Below, in pieces: positions 14,751 through 23,186 of a stretch of DNA of 64,000 nucleotides. The DNA comes from Bacillota bacterium (GTDB taxonomy: Bacteria > Bacillota > Bacilli > Paenibacillales > NBRC-103111). The notes below the pieces were generated by a model that was not told the origin of the DNA, made no database searches, and saw nothing but the letters and a program-made list of their open reading frames with translations. The translations under genes were made by a program, and so were the position numbers. The stretch spans positions 58,498 through 122,497 of the forward strand of contig JAEWGW010000024.1 of NCBI GenBank assembly GCA_023388055.1, written 5' to 3'. The number at the start of each line of letters is the position of its first letter. Positions within the stretch are counted from its first letter, which is position 1.

Positions 14751-15512
14751 ATGAAGCTGATGTCATGGAATGTGAACGGCCTGCGGGCTTGTATGAATAA
14801 AGGGTTTATGGACCGGTTCCAGGAGGCGGATGCGGATATTTATTGCCTGCAGGAAACCAAGCTCCAAGAGGGGCAGATTGAGCTGGACCATGGGGAGGCG
14901 TACGGGCAATACTGGAATTATGCGGTGAAGAAAGGCTATTCCGGGACGGCTGTATTTACCCGTGTCCGGCCGCTTACCATCCGGTACGGGCTGGAGGCGG
15001 ATGAGGAGCCGGAGGGCCGGGTACTGACGCTTGAATTCGAAGCCTTTTACCTGGTGAATGTATATACGCCCAACGCCCGCAGGGATCTCTCCCGGCTGCC
15101 CTTCCGTATGGAGTGGGAGGACCGGTTCCGTGCGTATCTCATGCAGTTGGACAAGCATAAGCCTGTTGTGGTGTGCGGGGACATGAACGTGGCCCATCAG
15201 GAGATCGACATTAAGAATGCCAGGTCTAACCGGGGCAATTCGGGGTTTACGGATGAAGAGCGGGAGAAGATGACGCTGCTCCTGGAGTCCGGCTTTGTGG
15301 ACACCTTCCGGCTGCTTCATCCGGACAAGCAGGACGCCTATTCCTGGTGGTCCTACATGCCGAAGGTCAGGGGGCGCAATGTGGGCTGGCGGATCGACTA
15401 TTTCCTGGTGTCTGAGCGGCTGTCCCCCAAGGTGAAGGAGGCCTTCATCTGCCCTGAGGTTATGGGCAGCGACCACTGTCCCGTAGGGCTGGTGCTGGAG
15501 GTAAAGGCATGA
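14751..15512 (+). CDS. exoA: Exodeoxyribonuclease III / AP endonuclease
   Basis: A 253-residue enzyme of the ExoIII family for base-excision repair; it cuts at abasic sites and removes 3' blocks. Active-site motifs are complete: MSWNVNGLRA at the N-terminus (Asn), LQETK (metal-binding Glu), VCGDMNVAH (Asp, Asn), GWRIDYFLVS and the C-terminal GSDHCPV (Asp-His pair). The start at 14751 is set by AAAGGAG and by the typical MKLMSWN beginning; the frame is open upstream. Its stop overlaps the start of the histidine kinase gene (ATGA), coupling a repair gene to a signalling gene, probably without functional meaning. Confidence 0.96.
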   Translation: MKLMSWNVNGLRACMNKGFMDRFQEADADIYCLQETKLQEGQIELDHGEAYGQYWNYAVKKGYSGTAVFTRVRPLTIRYGLEADEEPEGRVLTLEFEAFYLVNVYTPNARRDLSRLPFRMEWEDRFRAYLMQLDKHKPVVVCGDMNVAHQEIDIKNARSNRGNSGFTDEEREKMTLLLESGFVDTFRLLHPDKQDAYSWWSYMPKVRGRNVGWRIDYFLVSERLSPKVKEAFICPEVMGSDHCPVGLVLEVKA

Positions 15513-18500
15513 CAGAGCAGGCAGCGGGAACCCGTGCGAAAGGAGGGCACCTCCGTCAGAGCCAGTTCGCAATGCTGAAGCTGATAGGTGTCCTTTTTCT
15601 GGCGGGACTCCTGCTGTATGCGTACCAGGCCATTACGGCACCCCATGACCGTCCGCAGGCGGCGAACGGGGTGCTGGATGCGGGGAGCTGGGATTTTGCC
15701 GAAGAAGGGCCGATTCCCTTGTCAGGTGAATGGATGTTCTATCCGGGTCTGCTGACTCCGGAGGACTTCCGCCGCAATCCCGAGCTCGCCGGGCAGGGGA
15801 TGCGGGTCCGGCTTCCGGGGAGCTGGGACAGCTACATGGCCGAGAATGGTGTGAGTGGAATAGGCGCGGGCACCTACCGGCTGGAAATCAAGCTCCGGGA
15901 CTCGGGTATGTACGGGCTGCGGATGAAAAAGGTGAGGTTGTCCAGCAAGGTTTTTTTGAACGGGGAATATCTGGGCGGCACCGGGAAAACGACGGATAAT
16001 GAGCGGAATTTTGTGCCCAGCAATCTCCCGTTTTATGGGGTGGGCCGGAGCGAGGCAGGCACCGCGGAGCTGCTGGTTCAGGTATCCAACTACATTCTGA
16101 TGACCAAGAACGGAATGAGTCAGGCACCGGAATTCGGCTATGCCGAGCAGGTGATGAACAACCGGGACCGGTCCAGACTGGAAGATATGGCTCTGGTGAC
16201 CGCTATGCTGGTATTCGGCTTTTACTTCGCCGGGATGTTCAGACAATGGCGGGAAGAGCGCCATTATATGTATCTCAGTCTGTTTTGTTTGTCGACGGGA
16301 CTCTTCTTCAGTATAGACAATGAGATCCTGGCGTCGCTTGTGGTGCCGCAATTGCCGTTTATCTGGCTGCATAAGCTGCTGTTTATTCTGGCTGTATTGT
16401 CCTTTTACTTCTTTATCCTGTACATGTCGAGCTTTCTGCAGGAAAGGGTGGGGATCATCAGGCGGGGGCTGCCCTGGATTCTGGCGGCATATATCGGGAT
16501 GGTGGTTCTCCTGCCCAATGAAGCGCTGCGGATGACCTTTTGGCCCAATCTGGTATTCCAGGGTATTGCTTTTCTGGCGATTTTCTATCTGCTGTACCGT
16601 GGCTTCGCCCGCAGCTCTCCGGTGGCCTGGTATTTGGCTATGGTGGCGGTGTTTATGGCCGTTACGGCCGTCTCCGCCCAATTCCGTTACCAGATGGCCC
16701 GGGACAATGCCACTATTGCCATCCTGAGCCCGCTCCTGCTGGTGTTCTCCCAGGCGCTCTTGGCCAACTTCCGGGCCCAGCAGATTATGGACCGGAGCCG
16801 CCGGCTGTCGGAGCAGCTTCTGGAGTATGACAAGCAGAAGGACGAGTTTCTCGCCCGGACCTCCCATGAGCTGCGGACGCCGCTGCACGGGATGATCAAT
16901 CTGTCCCAAATTTTGCTGGACGACCGGAAGGAGCCTCTGTCGGCGGCGCACCGGGAGCAGCTCCGTATGCTGAATCTGTCCGGCAGGCGTCTGGCTGATC
17001 TGGTGCAGGATATTATGGATTTGAACCTGATTCGCACGGGCGAAATCCGCATCCGCCGGACTGCGGTGGATTTGGGGCTGGCGGTGCGGCTGGTGCTGGA
17101 TATGCTGGCGGTCTCCATGGTCAAAAAGAATGTGGAGCTGAAAAATGAGCTGGCCGACGATCTGCCTCTTCTGTATGCGGATGAGAACCGGCTGAAGCAG
17201 ATTCTGCACAACCTGGCGGAGAATGCCCTCAAGTTTACGGAGCAAGGCTATGTGCGCATCTCCGCCCGTGTGGTAGACGGCATGATGGCCATATCGGTAG
17301 AGGATACCGGCTGCGGGATTCACGCCAAAGCGTTGGACCGGATCTTCCAGCCCTTCCAGCAGGCGGAGGGGGTGGGCTGGAATCCCGGTGTAGGACTGGG
17401 CTTGAGTATTACCCGCCAGCTGGTGGAGCTGCAGGACGGGACCATCACCGTCCGTTCGGAGCCTGGCATAGGGAGCTGCTTCACCTTCATGCTGCCCATA
17501 GCCCGTTCCGCCCTGTCGTATGCCCGCACCCTCGGTGCCGGGGAAACGGAGCTGCCGGAGGCTGAGCATCCGGCCCGACCGCGGACGGTGCGTTCGTTTG
17601 AGGCTGCGGGCAAGGAGGGGCTGGTTCTCCTGGTGGACGATGAGGAGGCGAATCTGAATGTGCTTATGGAGGTTGCCGCCTCCATGGGCTGGGGCTACAA
17701 GGCCTTCACCGGAGGCGCTGACGCCCTGGTTTGGCTGGAGGGGGCGGGCAGGCCGGAGCTGGTGCTGCTGGATCTGATGATGCCCGTTATCTCCGGGCTG
17801 GATATCTGCCGGGAAATTCGCAAGCGGTACAGCCATGCGGAGCTCCCCGTGCTGATGCTGACCGCCTCCGGACGGCAGGAGGATGTGGTGGCGGCGTTCG
17901 AGGCGGGCACTAACGATATCCTGCAGAAGCCCTTCGAGCTGGCGGAGCTCCGGGCCCGGGCCGAGTCGCTGCTGGCCATGAAGCGTGCCTCCCGGCATGC
18001 CGTCCAAAATGAGATGGAATACCTGCAGGCGCAGATTACGCCCCATTTTCTGTACAACAGCCTGAATTCCCTGATCGGCTTAAGCTACAAGGATCCGGAC
18101 AAGCTCCGGGAAACCATCTACCAGCTGACGACCTATCTGCGCGCCAAATTCACCTACAGCTTCCAGCAGGAGCGGGTTCCCCTCCAGGAGGAGCTGGAGG
18201 TGGTCCGGGCTTATCTGGCCATCGAGCAGCTGCGGTTCGGACCAAGGCTTCAGGTGTCCATCGAGATTGATCCGGACACGGATTGTATGATGCCGCCGCT
18301 ATTACTTCAGCCTCTGGTGGAGAATGCGGTCCGCCATGGCATCGGCCAGAAGCCTGAGGGCGGCAGGGTCGAAATCCGGGTAAAACGGCGGGGCGGCGGT
18401 ACAAGCTTCACCGTTTCGGACAATGGCGCCGGGATGTCCCTTGAGCGGCTGGAAACCATCAAGCTTGGCCAAGCGTCGGGAGTAGGCATTCGCAATGTGT

Positions 18501-18607
18501 CCCGCCGGCTGCAAATGCTCTACGGGGAGCGCCTGTGGATCGAAAGCGTGCAGCATGAAGGAACTGTTTTCACATTCCAGCTTCCGGAGGAGCCGTATAT
18601 CTCATGA
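15509..18607 (+). CDS. 7TM hybrid sensor with two kinase modules (HisKA-HATPase-REC-LytS-type)
   Basis: A 1,032-residue membrane sensor. Order: membrane anchor (about 24-44); extracytoplasmic beta-sandwich (about 60-215) of 7TMR-DISM type; seven-helix membrane domain (about 225-420); HisKA with SHELRTPLHG (His453); HATPase with NLAENALKF (about 570) and VEDTGCGI; receiver domain with VDDEE and LLDLMMP (Asp755); then a second, LytS/YesM-type kinase with QITPHFLYNSL (His846) and its own HATPase (QPLVENAVRHG, VSDNGAGMS). All phospho-acceptor residues are present. It overlaps the downstream response regulator by four bases. A close paralogue with the same order lies at 35863. The signal is unknown; the N-terminal domain suggests a ligand outside the membrane. 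Confidence 0.93.
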   Translation: MTEQAAGTRAKGGHLRQSQFAMLKLIGVLFLAGLLLYAYQAITAPHDRPQAANGVLDAGSWDFAEEGPIPLSGEWMFYPGLLTPEDFRRNPELAGQGMRVRLPGSWDSYMAENGVSGIGAGTYRLEIKLRDSGMYGLRMKKVRLSSKVFLNGEYLGGTGKTTDNERNFVPSNLPFYGVGRSEAGTAELLVQVSNYILMTKNGMSQAPEFGYAEQVMNNRDRSRLEDMALVTAMLVFGFYFAGMFRQWREERHYMYLSLFCLSTGLFFSIDNEILASLVVPQLPFIWLHKLLFILAVLSFYFFILYMSSFLQERVGIIRRGLPWILAAYIGMVVLLPNEALRMTFWPNLVFQGIAFLAIFYLLYRGFARSSPVAWYLAMVAVFMAVTAVSAQFRYQMARDNATIAILSPLLLVFSQALLANFRAQQIMDRSRRLSEQLLEYDKQKDEFLARTSHELRTPLHGMINLSQILLDDRKEPLSAAHREQLRMLNLSGRRLADLVQDIMDLNLIRTGEIRIRRTAVDLGLAVRLVLDMLAVSMVKKNVELKNELADDLPLLYADENRLKQILHNLAENALKFTEQGYVRISARVVDGMMAISVEDTGCGIHAKALDRIFQPFQQAEGVGWNPGVGLGLSITRQLVELQDGTITVRSEPGIGSCFTFMLPIARSALSYARTLGAGETELPEAEHPARPRTVRSFEAAGKEGLVLLVDDEEANLNVLMEVAASMGWGYKAFTGGADALVWLEGAGRPELVLLDLMMPVISGLDICREIRKRYSHAELPVLMLTASGRQEDVVAAFEAGTNDILQKPFELAELRARAESLLAMKRASRHAVQNEMEYLQAQITPHFLYNSLNSLIGLSYKDPDKLRETIYQLTTYLRAKFTYSFQQERVPLQEELEVVRAYLAIEQLRFGPRLQVSIEIDPDTDCMMPPLLLQPLVENAVRHGIGQKPEGGRVEIRVKRRGGGTSFTVSDNGAGMSLERLETIKLGQASGVGIRNVSRRLQMLYGERLWIESVQHEGTVFTFQLPEEPYIS

Positions 18608-19695
18608 TCAAGATCCTGGTAGTGGATGATGAGTGGATTGCTTTGGATATTTTGGAGATTCTGTTGGGGGAAATTGAAGATGTGGCGCTGGTGGGCAAGT
18701 GTGCCCAGGTGAAGGAGGCCTTGGACACAGCGGCGTCGCAGCAGCCGGATCTGATCTTCCTGGATATTGAGATGCCGGGGATGAGCGGCCTGGCTGCGTT
18801 CGAACGGTTCCGGGAGCTTTGCCCGGAGGCCGAGATTGTGTTTGTTACGGCATACCAGCAGTATGCGGTGACGGCCTTCGATCTTTCGGCGATGGATTAT
18901 CTCCTGAAGCCTGTCTCCCGGGAGCGTCTGGCGCGTACTGTGGAGCGATACAAAGCACGGCGGGGGCCGGGAGCTTCCGCAGCGGCTGCTGGGTTGTCTG
19001 AAGAGCCCGGACTGAAGGTAAAGGTGCTGGGCAGCCTGGAGGTGTATGGGGAGTCGGGAAGCCTGCTGGCATGGCGGACCAAAAAAACCCGGGAGCTGTT
19101 TGCGTTTCTCCTGCATCAGAAGGGGCCTGTTTACCGGGACCGGGTATTGGACAGCCTGTGGCCGGAGCATGATCTGGAGAAGGCCCAGACCTTATTCCAT
19201 ACCTCCCTCTACCAGCTGCGCCATACCTTGAAGCAGGGCGGCTGCAGCCAGATGGTTTCCTTTGCCGATGAACGCTATATGATGAATCATGAGGACCTGC
19301 GCTGCGATGCAGATGAGCTGGAGCAGCTGCTGGCTGCAGACCGGAGCGGGATCCGTGCTGCCGAGGCGCTGGCGCTGTACCGGGGAGACTATCTGGAGGA
19401 GGAAAGCTACGGCTGGGCGGAAACCAGGCGGTACAAGCTCCGCGCCTCCTTCCTGGAATATCTGCATCATACGGCCGGGCAGGTTAAGGGTGGCCGCAGA
19501 GAGGCGGTGCTGCGCAAGCGCATTGAGCTGGAGCCGTATAACGACTCCCATTACCGGGACCTGCTCCTTCACCTCCGGGAGCAAGGAAGCTCCGCGGCTA
19601 TGGAGGAGCTGTACAAGCAGATGCGGGAGAAGTATATGGGGGAGCTGGGGCTGGAGCCCTCCCTTACGCTCAGGGAATTGCTGGAGGGTGTATAA
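18604..19695 (+). CDS. Response regulator with SARP-like output (REC-winged helix-BTAD)
   Basis: A 363-residue cytoplasmic regulator. Residues 1-120 are a receiver domain (VVDDEW, phospho-acceptor Asp54 in FLDIEMPG, Lys in LLKPVS). Residues about 138-225 are an OmpR-like winged helix (LKVKVLGSLEVYGESG, then RTKKTRELFAFLLHQKG), and the rest is a helical bacterial transcriptional activation domain (TPR-like), the SARP architecture. It overlaps the sensor gene by four bases and is its obvious partner. SARP DNA-binding domains recognise direct repeats on one helix face. A paralogue with the same order lies at 38968. The target genes of this copy are not evident; I see no repeat of the kind at 35789 next to it. 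Confidence 0.92.
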   Translation: MIKILVVDDEWIALDILEILLGEIEDVALVGKCAQVKEALDTAASQQPDLIFLDIEMPGMSGLAAFERFRELCPEAEIVFVTAYQQYAVTAFDLSAMDYLLKPVSRERLARTVERYKARRGPGASAAAAGLSEEPGLKVKVLGSLEVYGESGSLLAWRTKKTRELFAFLLHQKGPVYRDRVLDSLWPEHDLEKAQTLFHTSLYQLRHTLKQGGCSQMVSFADERYMMNHEDLRCDADELEQLLAADRSGIRAAEALALYRGDYLEEESYGWAETRRYKLRASFLEYLHHTAGQVKGGRREAVLRKRIELEPYNDSHYRDLLLHLREQGSSAAMEELYKQMREKYMGELGLEPSLTLRELLEGV

Positions 19696-19698
19696 GAA

Positions 19699-19728
19699 AG
19701 CGGGACTCCCGAGGGAGTCCCGCTCTTT
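19699..19728 (+). terminator. Terminator after the first two-component operon
   Basis: An 11-bp stem (19699-19709 with 19714-19724), four-base loop and a short CTTTGT tail. It begins three bases after the response-regulator stop. The U-tract is weak, so read-through is possible. Confidence 0.75.
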
Positions 19729-19779
19729 GTATGTCTGTAATGCCCGAAGCCGCAGTCGGGGCTTGGGCCTCACAGCATC

Positions 19780-20220
19780 TTACATGAAAACCTGCTGCTG
19801 GGAGCTGCCGGTGGCCTGCTGGTTTTGTTGGCCGAGCTTCTGCTTGGCGAACTGGAAGGCCTCCTGGCCGGACTTTTGGTAGGTTTGGATTTGCTTCTGG
19901 ATCTCCTGGCCCTGAGCCGGAGAGGAAGCGTTGTACATATTGTTCTGCTTCATCAGCGTATAAACCTGCCCTTGCATGGTCAGGGTGCTGTTCAAGAGAT
20001 CAGTGAAGATTTTGCGCAGGGAATCGTCGCTGGCTTCCGTGACGGCAGTAGCATATTCACGGGAGGTGCGCTTCAGGTCGCAGAGGACGGTATAGAGCCA
20101 GTCCTTTTCGGGCAGAAGATTCTGGACGGCTTGTTGCTGCTGTTGTTGCTGTTGCTGCTGTTGTTGCTGCATGAAATGATCCTGGTTGTTGTATTGACCG
20201 TATTGGTTTTGCTGATGCAT
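19780..20220 (-). CDS. CotF-family spore coat protein with polyglutamine run
   Basis: A 146-residue protein of the CotF-type spore coat family. Start 20220 follows GGAGGAG; an in-frame ATG at 20238 overlaps the upstream stop but lacks a site. Residues 3-35 are Gln/Asn-rich and include 13 consecutive Gln. The remainder is a helical ferritin-like CotF core (LLPEKDWLYTVLCDLKRTSREYATAVTEA, then LRKIFTDLLNSTLTMQGQVY), followed by another Gln-rich tail. It pairs with the small coat gene directly upstream. Expected location: spore coat, made in the mother cell. Confidence 0.85.
   Translation of the reverse strand: MHQQNQYGQYNNQDHFMQQQQQQQQQQQQQAVQNLLPEKDWLYTVLCDLKRTSREYATAVTEASDDSLRKIFTDLLNSTLTMQGQVYTLMKQNNMYNASSPAQGQEIQKQIQTYQKSGQEAFQFAKQKLGQQNQQATGSSQQQVFM
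20131..20169 (-). repeat. CAG/CAA microsatellite inside the CotF-like gene
   Basis: Thirteen consecutive glutamine codons in a mixed CAG/CAA order. Mixed codons make slippage less likely than a pure repeat, but the tract length may still vary between strains. Confidence 0.85.
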
Positions 20221-20237
20221 ATGCTCTCCTCCTTCCA

Positions 20238-20495
20238 TTAGTGTTGCTGCATCATACCGGGAAATTGCTGCTGGTTAGCGGCAAATTGGCCGTTGGCGCT
20301 GTTCAGCCCTTGATGAAGAGTGTTCATCAGGGTGTGCAGGTGCTGCTCATGGGTTTGCACATGGGCCTGACACAGGCTGCGAACTGACGGGTTCGTGGTG
20401 ATGGAGGCCACGGCGGCACATTGCTTGAGCATCAGTTCCTCGTTGGACATGGAGTCTACGATGTACTCCAGTTCTTTGGCTGTAGGTGTTTGCAT
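20238..20495 (-). CDS. Small CotF-like spore coat protein
   Basis: An 85-residue helical protein, MQTPTAKELEYIVDSMSNEE at the start, with the core LMLKQCAAVASITTNPSVRSLCQAHVQTHEQHLHTLMNTL and a Gln-rich end. It resembles the first half of CotF-family coat proteins. The ATG at 20495 is preferred because GGGAGG is correctly spaced; another ATG six bases upstream touches the site. The stop overlaps an upstream in-frame ATG of the next coat gene, and the two are surely co-transcribed. Function beyond the coat is unknown. Confidence 0.8.
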   Translation of the reverse strand: MQTPTAKELEYIVDSMSNEELMLKQCAAVASITTNPSVRSLCQAHVQTHEQHLHTLMNTLHQGLNSANGQFAANQQQFPGMMQQH

Positions 20496-21039
20496 GTTCA
20501 TCCTCCCTTCCGTATTGACCAGAAGTTAAAATTCCCTTATTCAGGGAAATTATGTACGCATGTGGGTTTTTCTAATGGCGGGGAGAGACGCTATTCGTCT
20601 CGAAAAGGAGGGGGTGGGAAAACTAACGGAAGCAGGAGACGCTATTGGCCCAAAAAAGGCCCTGCTGCAGGGCAACAGGGCCAAATAGCGGCTGTGGCCG
20701 CCGTTAGATTTTTTGAGACGGTGTTTTTAGGGGAATAAAGGCTTTCACCGCCGTTAGAATCGCCCACGGCCCAGCGACAATCGCCAGGGATGAAAATGCC
20801 GGGGCAGACGCGGCACTTTCGTATAAATCAGAACGTAATAGCCACTCATGCTGCGGTTCCCGCTGCATCGAAGACCGATGAAATGTCAGTGAAGGCCCTC
20901 AATCCGGCTTTGCCGATTTCGAGGCTTCCATAACACATCCAGCCTGCGGCAGGGACCATGTTATTTCAGGGTAGCGGTTTGTTACCCGGACGCTTTCTGC
21001 TCTAGCGTCTGCCTGCCCGCAATAGTGCGAGTGGCCCTC
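20496..21039. other. Repeat-rich intergenic region
   Basis: No gene. It should hold the promoter of the coat genes near its left end. Positions 20585-20755 contain GACGCTATT (20587 and 20638), CCGTTAG-type heptamers (20700 and 20751) and a near-perfect inverted repeat built from GCTATTGGCCC (about 20643-20694). Similar words recur at 25684-25815. Positions 20953-20977 carry a 25-base sequence found again, inverted, at 46424-46448. Confidence 0.6.
20953..20977 (-). repeat. Dispersed 25-bp repeat, copy A
   Basis: Identical over 25 bases to 46424-46448 in inverted orientation, with weaker similarity for about 20 further bases (GCC..AG.CTG.ATG). Relative to transcription both copies lie downstream of a stop codon in the same orientation as the preceding gene. 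The family is not recognised. Confidence 0.85.
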
Positions 21040-21735
21040 CTAATGGATGACGGACGGTTCGTCGGCAATGGCGCTGGCGCGCTCTTCTGCTGCTTTCCGC
21101 TTGCGCCTGCTTCTCCGCACCCGCCATCCTGCAGCCGAAGCTCCGGCCAGAAGGAGCATAATGACATACATATACGGCTCGAACCTCACCGACATGATTC
21201 CCAAGGGAACCAACGCCAGCACAAAAATATAGATCATGTTGCCCAGCAAGGTGGCGTAAAGGAACGGCCGCATGCTGACGGAGCTTAACCCCGCCGCCAC
21301 ATTAACCACGCTGGTAGGAATAAAAGGAAAAACCCTCCCGATAAACACCACCCAGAAGGCGTTGTCCTCGATGCGGTCCCGTAGTGCGGGCTTGAGCCAC
21401 CGGGCGAAGGAATCCTGCAGCCAATACCGTGCCGCCCAAAAGGAAATCACGCCTGCCAGGATGCTGGTGGCCCAGCTCCAGAGGTACCCGCCGGCAAAGC
21501 CCAGAATGCTGACATTCATGGTAATCAGCAGAATAAACGGGATGACCGTAAATAAGTTCTGGATGACCATCAAAAGCAGCATCAAACCCAGAAACAGATA
21601 CCGACTGCTTTCCGAAACCTCCTGTCCGGCCTCCGGATCGCCCGACAATATGCCCGTCACCAGATCCGAACGCCAAACCACAAGCAGGAGAGCGGCGATG
21701 AGAGCGAAAGAGACGATTTTGATCCATAATTTCAT
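21040..21735 (-). CDS. TVP38/TMEM64 (DedA-like) family membrane protein
   Basis: A 231-residue membrane protein of the VTT/DedA superfamily. The core carries the family signature: FAGGYLWSWATSILAGVISFWAARYWL, then FIGRVFPFIPTSVVNVAAGLSSVSMRPFL with the conserved Arg and Pro of the re-entrant loops. There are about five to six hydrophobic segments; the C-terminus is Arg/Lys-rich (RRSRRKRKAAEERAS). Members are linked to membrane lipid scrambling or proton-coupled transport. The start at 21735 follows AAGGAGG at rather long distance; the frame continues upstream to 21810. It is divergent from the adenosine deaminase gene. Confidence 0.9.
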   Translation of the reverse strand: MKLWIKIVSFALIAALLLVVWRSDLVTGILSGDPEAGQEVSESSRYLFLGLMLLLMVIQNLFTVIPFILLITMNVSILGFAGGYLWSWATSILAGVISFWAARYWLQDSFARWLKPALRDRIEDNAFWVVFIGRVFPFIPTSVVNVAAGLSSVSMRPFLYATLLGNMIYIFVLALVPLGIMSVRFEPYMYVIMLLLAGASAAGWRVRRSRRKRKAAEERASAIADEPSVIH

Positions 21736-21927
21736 TCCCGCAGCAGCCTCCTTAAGTCCTCCCTTATATATACCCCATCTCTGGAAAAAATGGGCCTGTC
21801 CCTGTCTCAAAAAAAGTAGCGCCAGCCTTAAAATTATGTTACCTTATATAACAATAATCTCACACATAGCTGTCGTCTGCAAGAATTCTGCTTGTTCACA
21901 GAGCCCAGGTTGGAGGAGGCGGAAGGG

Positions 21928-22980
21928 ATGATGGAAACAGAAAATAAGCATGATTGGCTGTCCGAGCTTCCCATGGTGGATCTTCATGTACATCTGGATG
22001 GCTCCGTCCGGCCGCAAACGCTGCGGGAGCTGGCCCGGGAGCAGGGCAAACCCTTATCCGGCGAATGTGATGCCCGGCTGCTCCAGCTGATGCGAATTGA
22101 CGAGGGCTGTGCCAGTCTGGTGGAATATCTGGGCAAGTTTGATTTTGTGCTGCCGTACCTTCAGACGGCTTCCGCTCTGGAACGGGTGGCCTATGAGACG
22201 GTGGTGCAATCAGCACGACAAAACGGACGTTATCTGGAGGTTCGTTTTGCCCCCATGCTGCATACCCGGGAGGGATTGAAGGCGGATGAGGTGATCGCCC
22301 ATGTTCTGGCCGGATTGAAGCGGGGGGAGCGGGAGCTGGGAGTGGCCGCTCGGGGGATCGCCATCTGCATGCGCCACCATGGGCAAGGGGATAATCTGCA
22401 GGTGGTGGATGCCGCAGCGGATTACCGGAAGCGGGGTCTGGTGGCGGTGGATCTGGCCGGGGATGAAGCCCATTATCCGCCGCAGCTCCATGAGGAGGTA
22501 TTCCGCCGTGCCGGGCACTATGGGCTTCCGGTGACCATTCATGCCGGGGAGGCCGCAGGGGCGGAGAATATTGAAACGGCTGTTAACCGGCTGGGTGCTG
22601 CCCGTATCGGTCACGGCGTGCGCGCCAGGGAGAATCCGGATGTGCTGAAGCTGGTCCGGGACGGGGGAATCCCTCTGGAGCTATGTCCGGTCAGCAATAT
22701 TCAGACCAAGGCGGTTTCCGGATGGGAGCATTATCCGGTCCGGGACTATTTTGACCAGGGGCTTGTGCTGACTATCAACACGGATAATCCTACGGTATCG
22801 GGTACCTGTCTCCAGCGGGAGTATGCCGTGCTGACGGAACGCTTCGGCTTCGGCAAGGAGGAGGTGGCGGCCCTGATTATGAACGGCGTTCAGGCGGCCT
22901 TCCTGGAGAAGGAGGCCAAGCAGAGGCTGGTCGGACAATTCCGGGCCCGCTTTCGGGAGCTGGGAATCCGGGTGTCTTAG
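21928..22980 (+). CDS. add: Adenosine deaminase
   Basis: A 350-residue zinc enzyme that converts adenosine (and deoxyadenosine) to inosine, purine salvage, cytoplasm. Catalytic motifs are in order: LHVHLDGS (zinc His) at 19-26, VTIHAGEA (His, catalytic Glu) near residue 210, ARIGHGV near 230, and the metal-binding Asp in TINTDNPTVS near 285. Length agrees with the family. The start at 21928 follows GGAGGAGG; the frame is open from 21892. The gene stands alone between a divergent membrane-protein gene and a terminator at 23033. AMP deaminase-like or adenine deaminase-like specificity cannot be fully excluded, but the motifs favour adenosine. Confidence 0.93.
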   Translation: MMETENKHDWLSELPMVDLHVHLDGSVRPQTLRELAREQGKPLSGECDARLLQLMRIDEGCASLVEYLGKFDFVLPYLQTASALERVAYETVVQSARQNGRYLEVRFAPMLHTREGLKADEVIAHVLAGLKRGERELGVAARGIAICMRHHGQGDNLQVVDAAADYRKRGLVAVDLAGDEAHYPPQLHEEVFRRAGHYGLPVTIHAGEAAGAENIETAVNRLGAARIGHGVRARENPDVLKLVRDGGIPLELCPVSNIQTKAVSGWEHYPVRDYFDQGLVLTINTDNPTVSGTCLQREYAVLTERFGFGKEEVAALIMNGVQAAFLEKEAKQRLVGQFRARFRELGIRVS

Positions 22981-23032
22981 GGCGGTATGCAAACACGCCC
23001 AGGGAAGGATAACGCGTGATCCGATATGGAGG

Positions 23033-23067
23033 AAGCATGTTTCCGGTGACGGAGCATGCTTTTTTTG
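23033..23067 (+). terminator. Rho-independent terminator after adenosine deaminase
   Basis: AAGCATG at 23033 pairs with CATGCTT at 23055-23061, with an inner CCG/CGG pair and GTGA loop, followed by seven T residues. Confidence 0.88.
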
Positions 23068-23135
23068 CGCTGCGGATGCAGATTATGAGAGAGGCTGGCG
23101 CCGGTTGAGGTTTTCTATCCGGCTGGTTTGTGTTA

Positions 23136-23152
23136 CCATTTTAATAAAATGG
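23136..23152 (+). promoter_or_regulatory. Perfect 17-bp palindrome upstream of the AAA ATPase gene
   Basis: CCATTTTA, A, TAAAATGG: two eight-base arms around one base, 20 bases before the ribosome binding site. The position suits a repressor operator. No regulator gene adjoins, and the protein that might bind is unknown. Confidence 0.5.
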
Positions 23153-23186
23153 AACGGCTGTTGGACGCACATAAGGAGGAATGACC

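Noticed and set aside
15722..18046. 774-codon minus-strand frame opposite the first sensor kinase
   Set aside because: Antisense of a GC-rich gene with all kinase motifs intact on the plus strand; the frame's translation is His/Gln/Pro-rich and has no domain.
20953..20985. GGGTAGC...GTTACCC as the 3' part of a c-di-GMP-I riboswitch
   Set aside because: The remainder of the GEMM aptamer (tetraloop and receptor helices) is not found upstream, and the matching copy at 46424 lacks the GTTACCC half.
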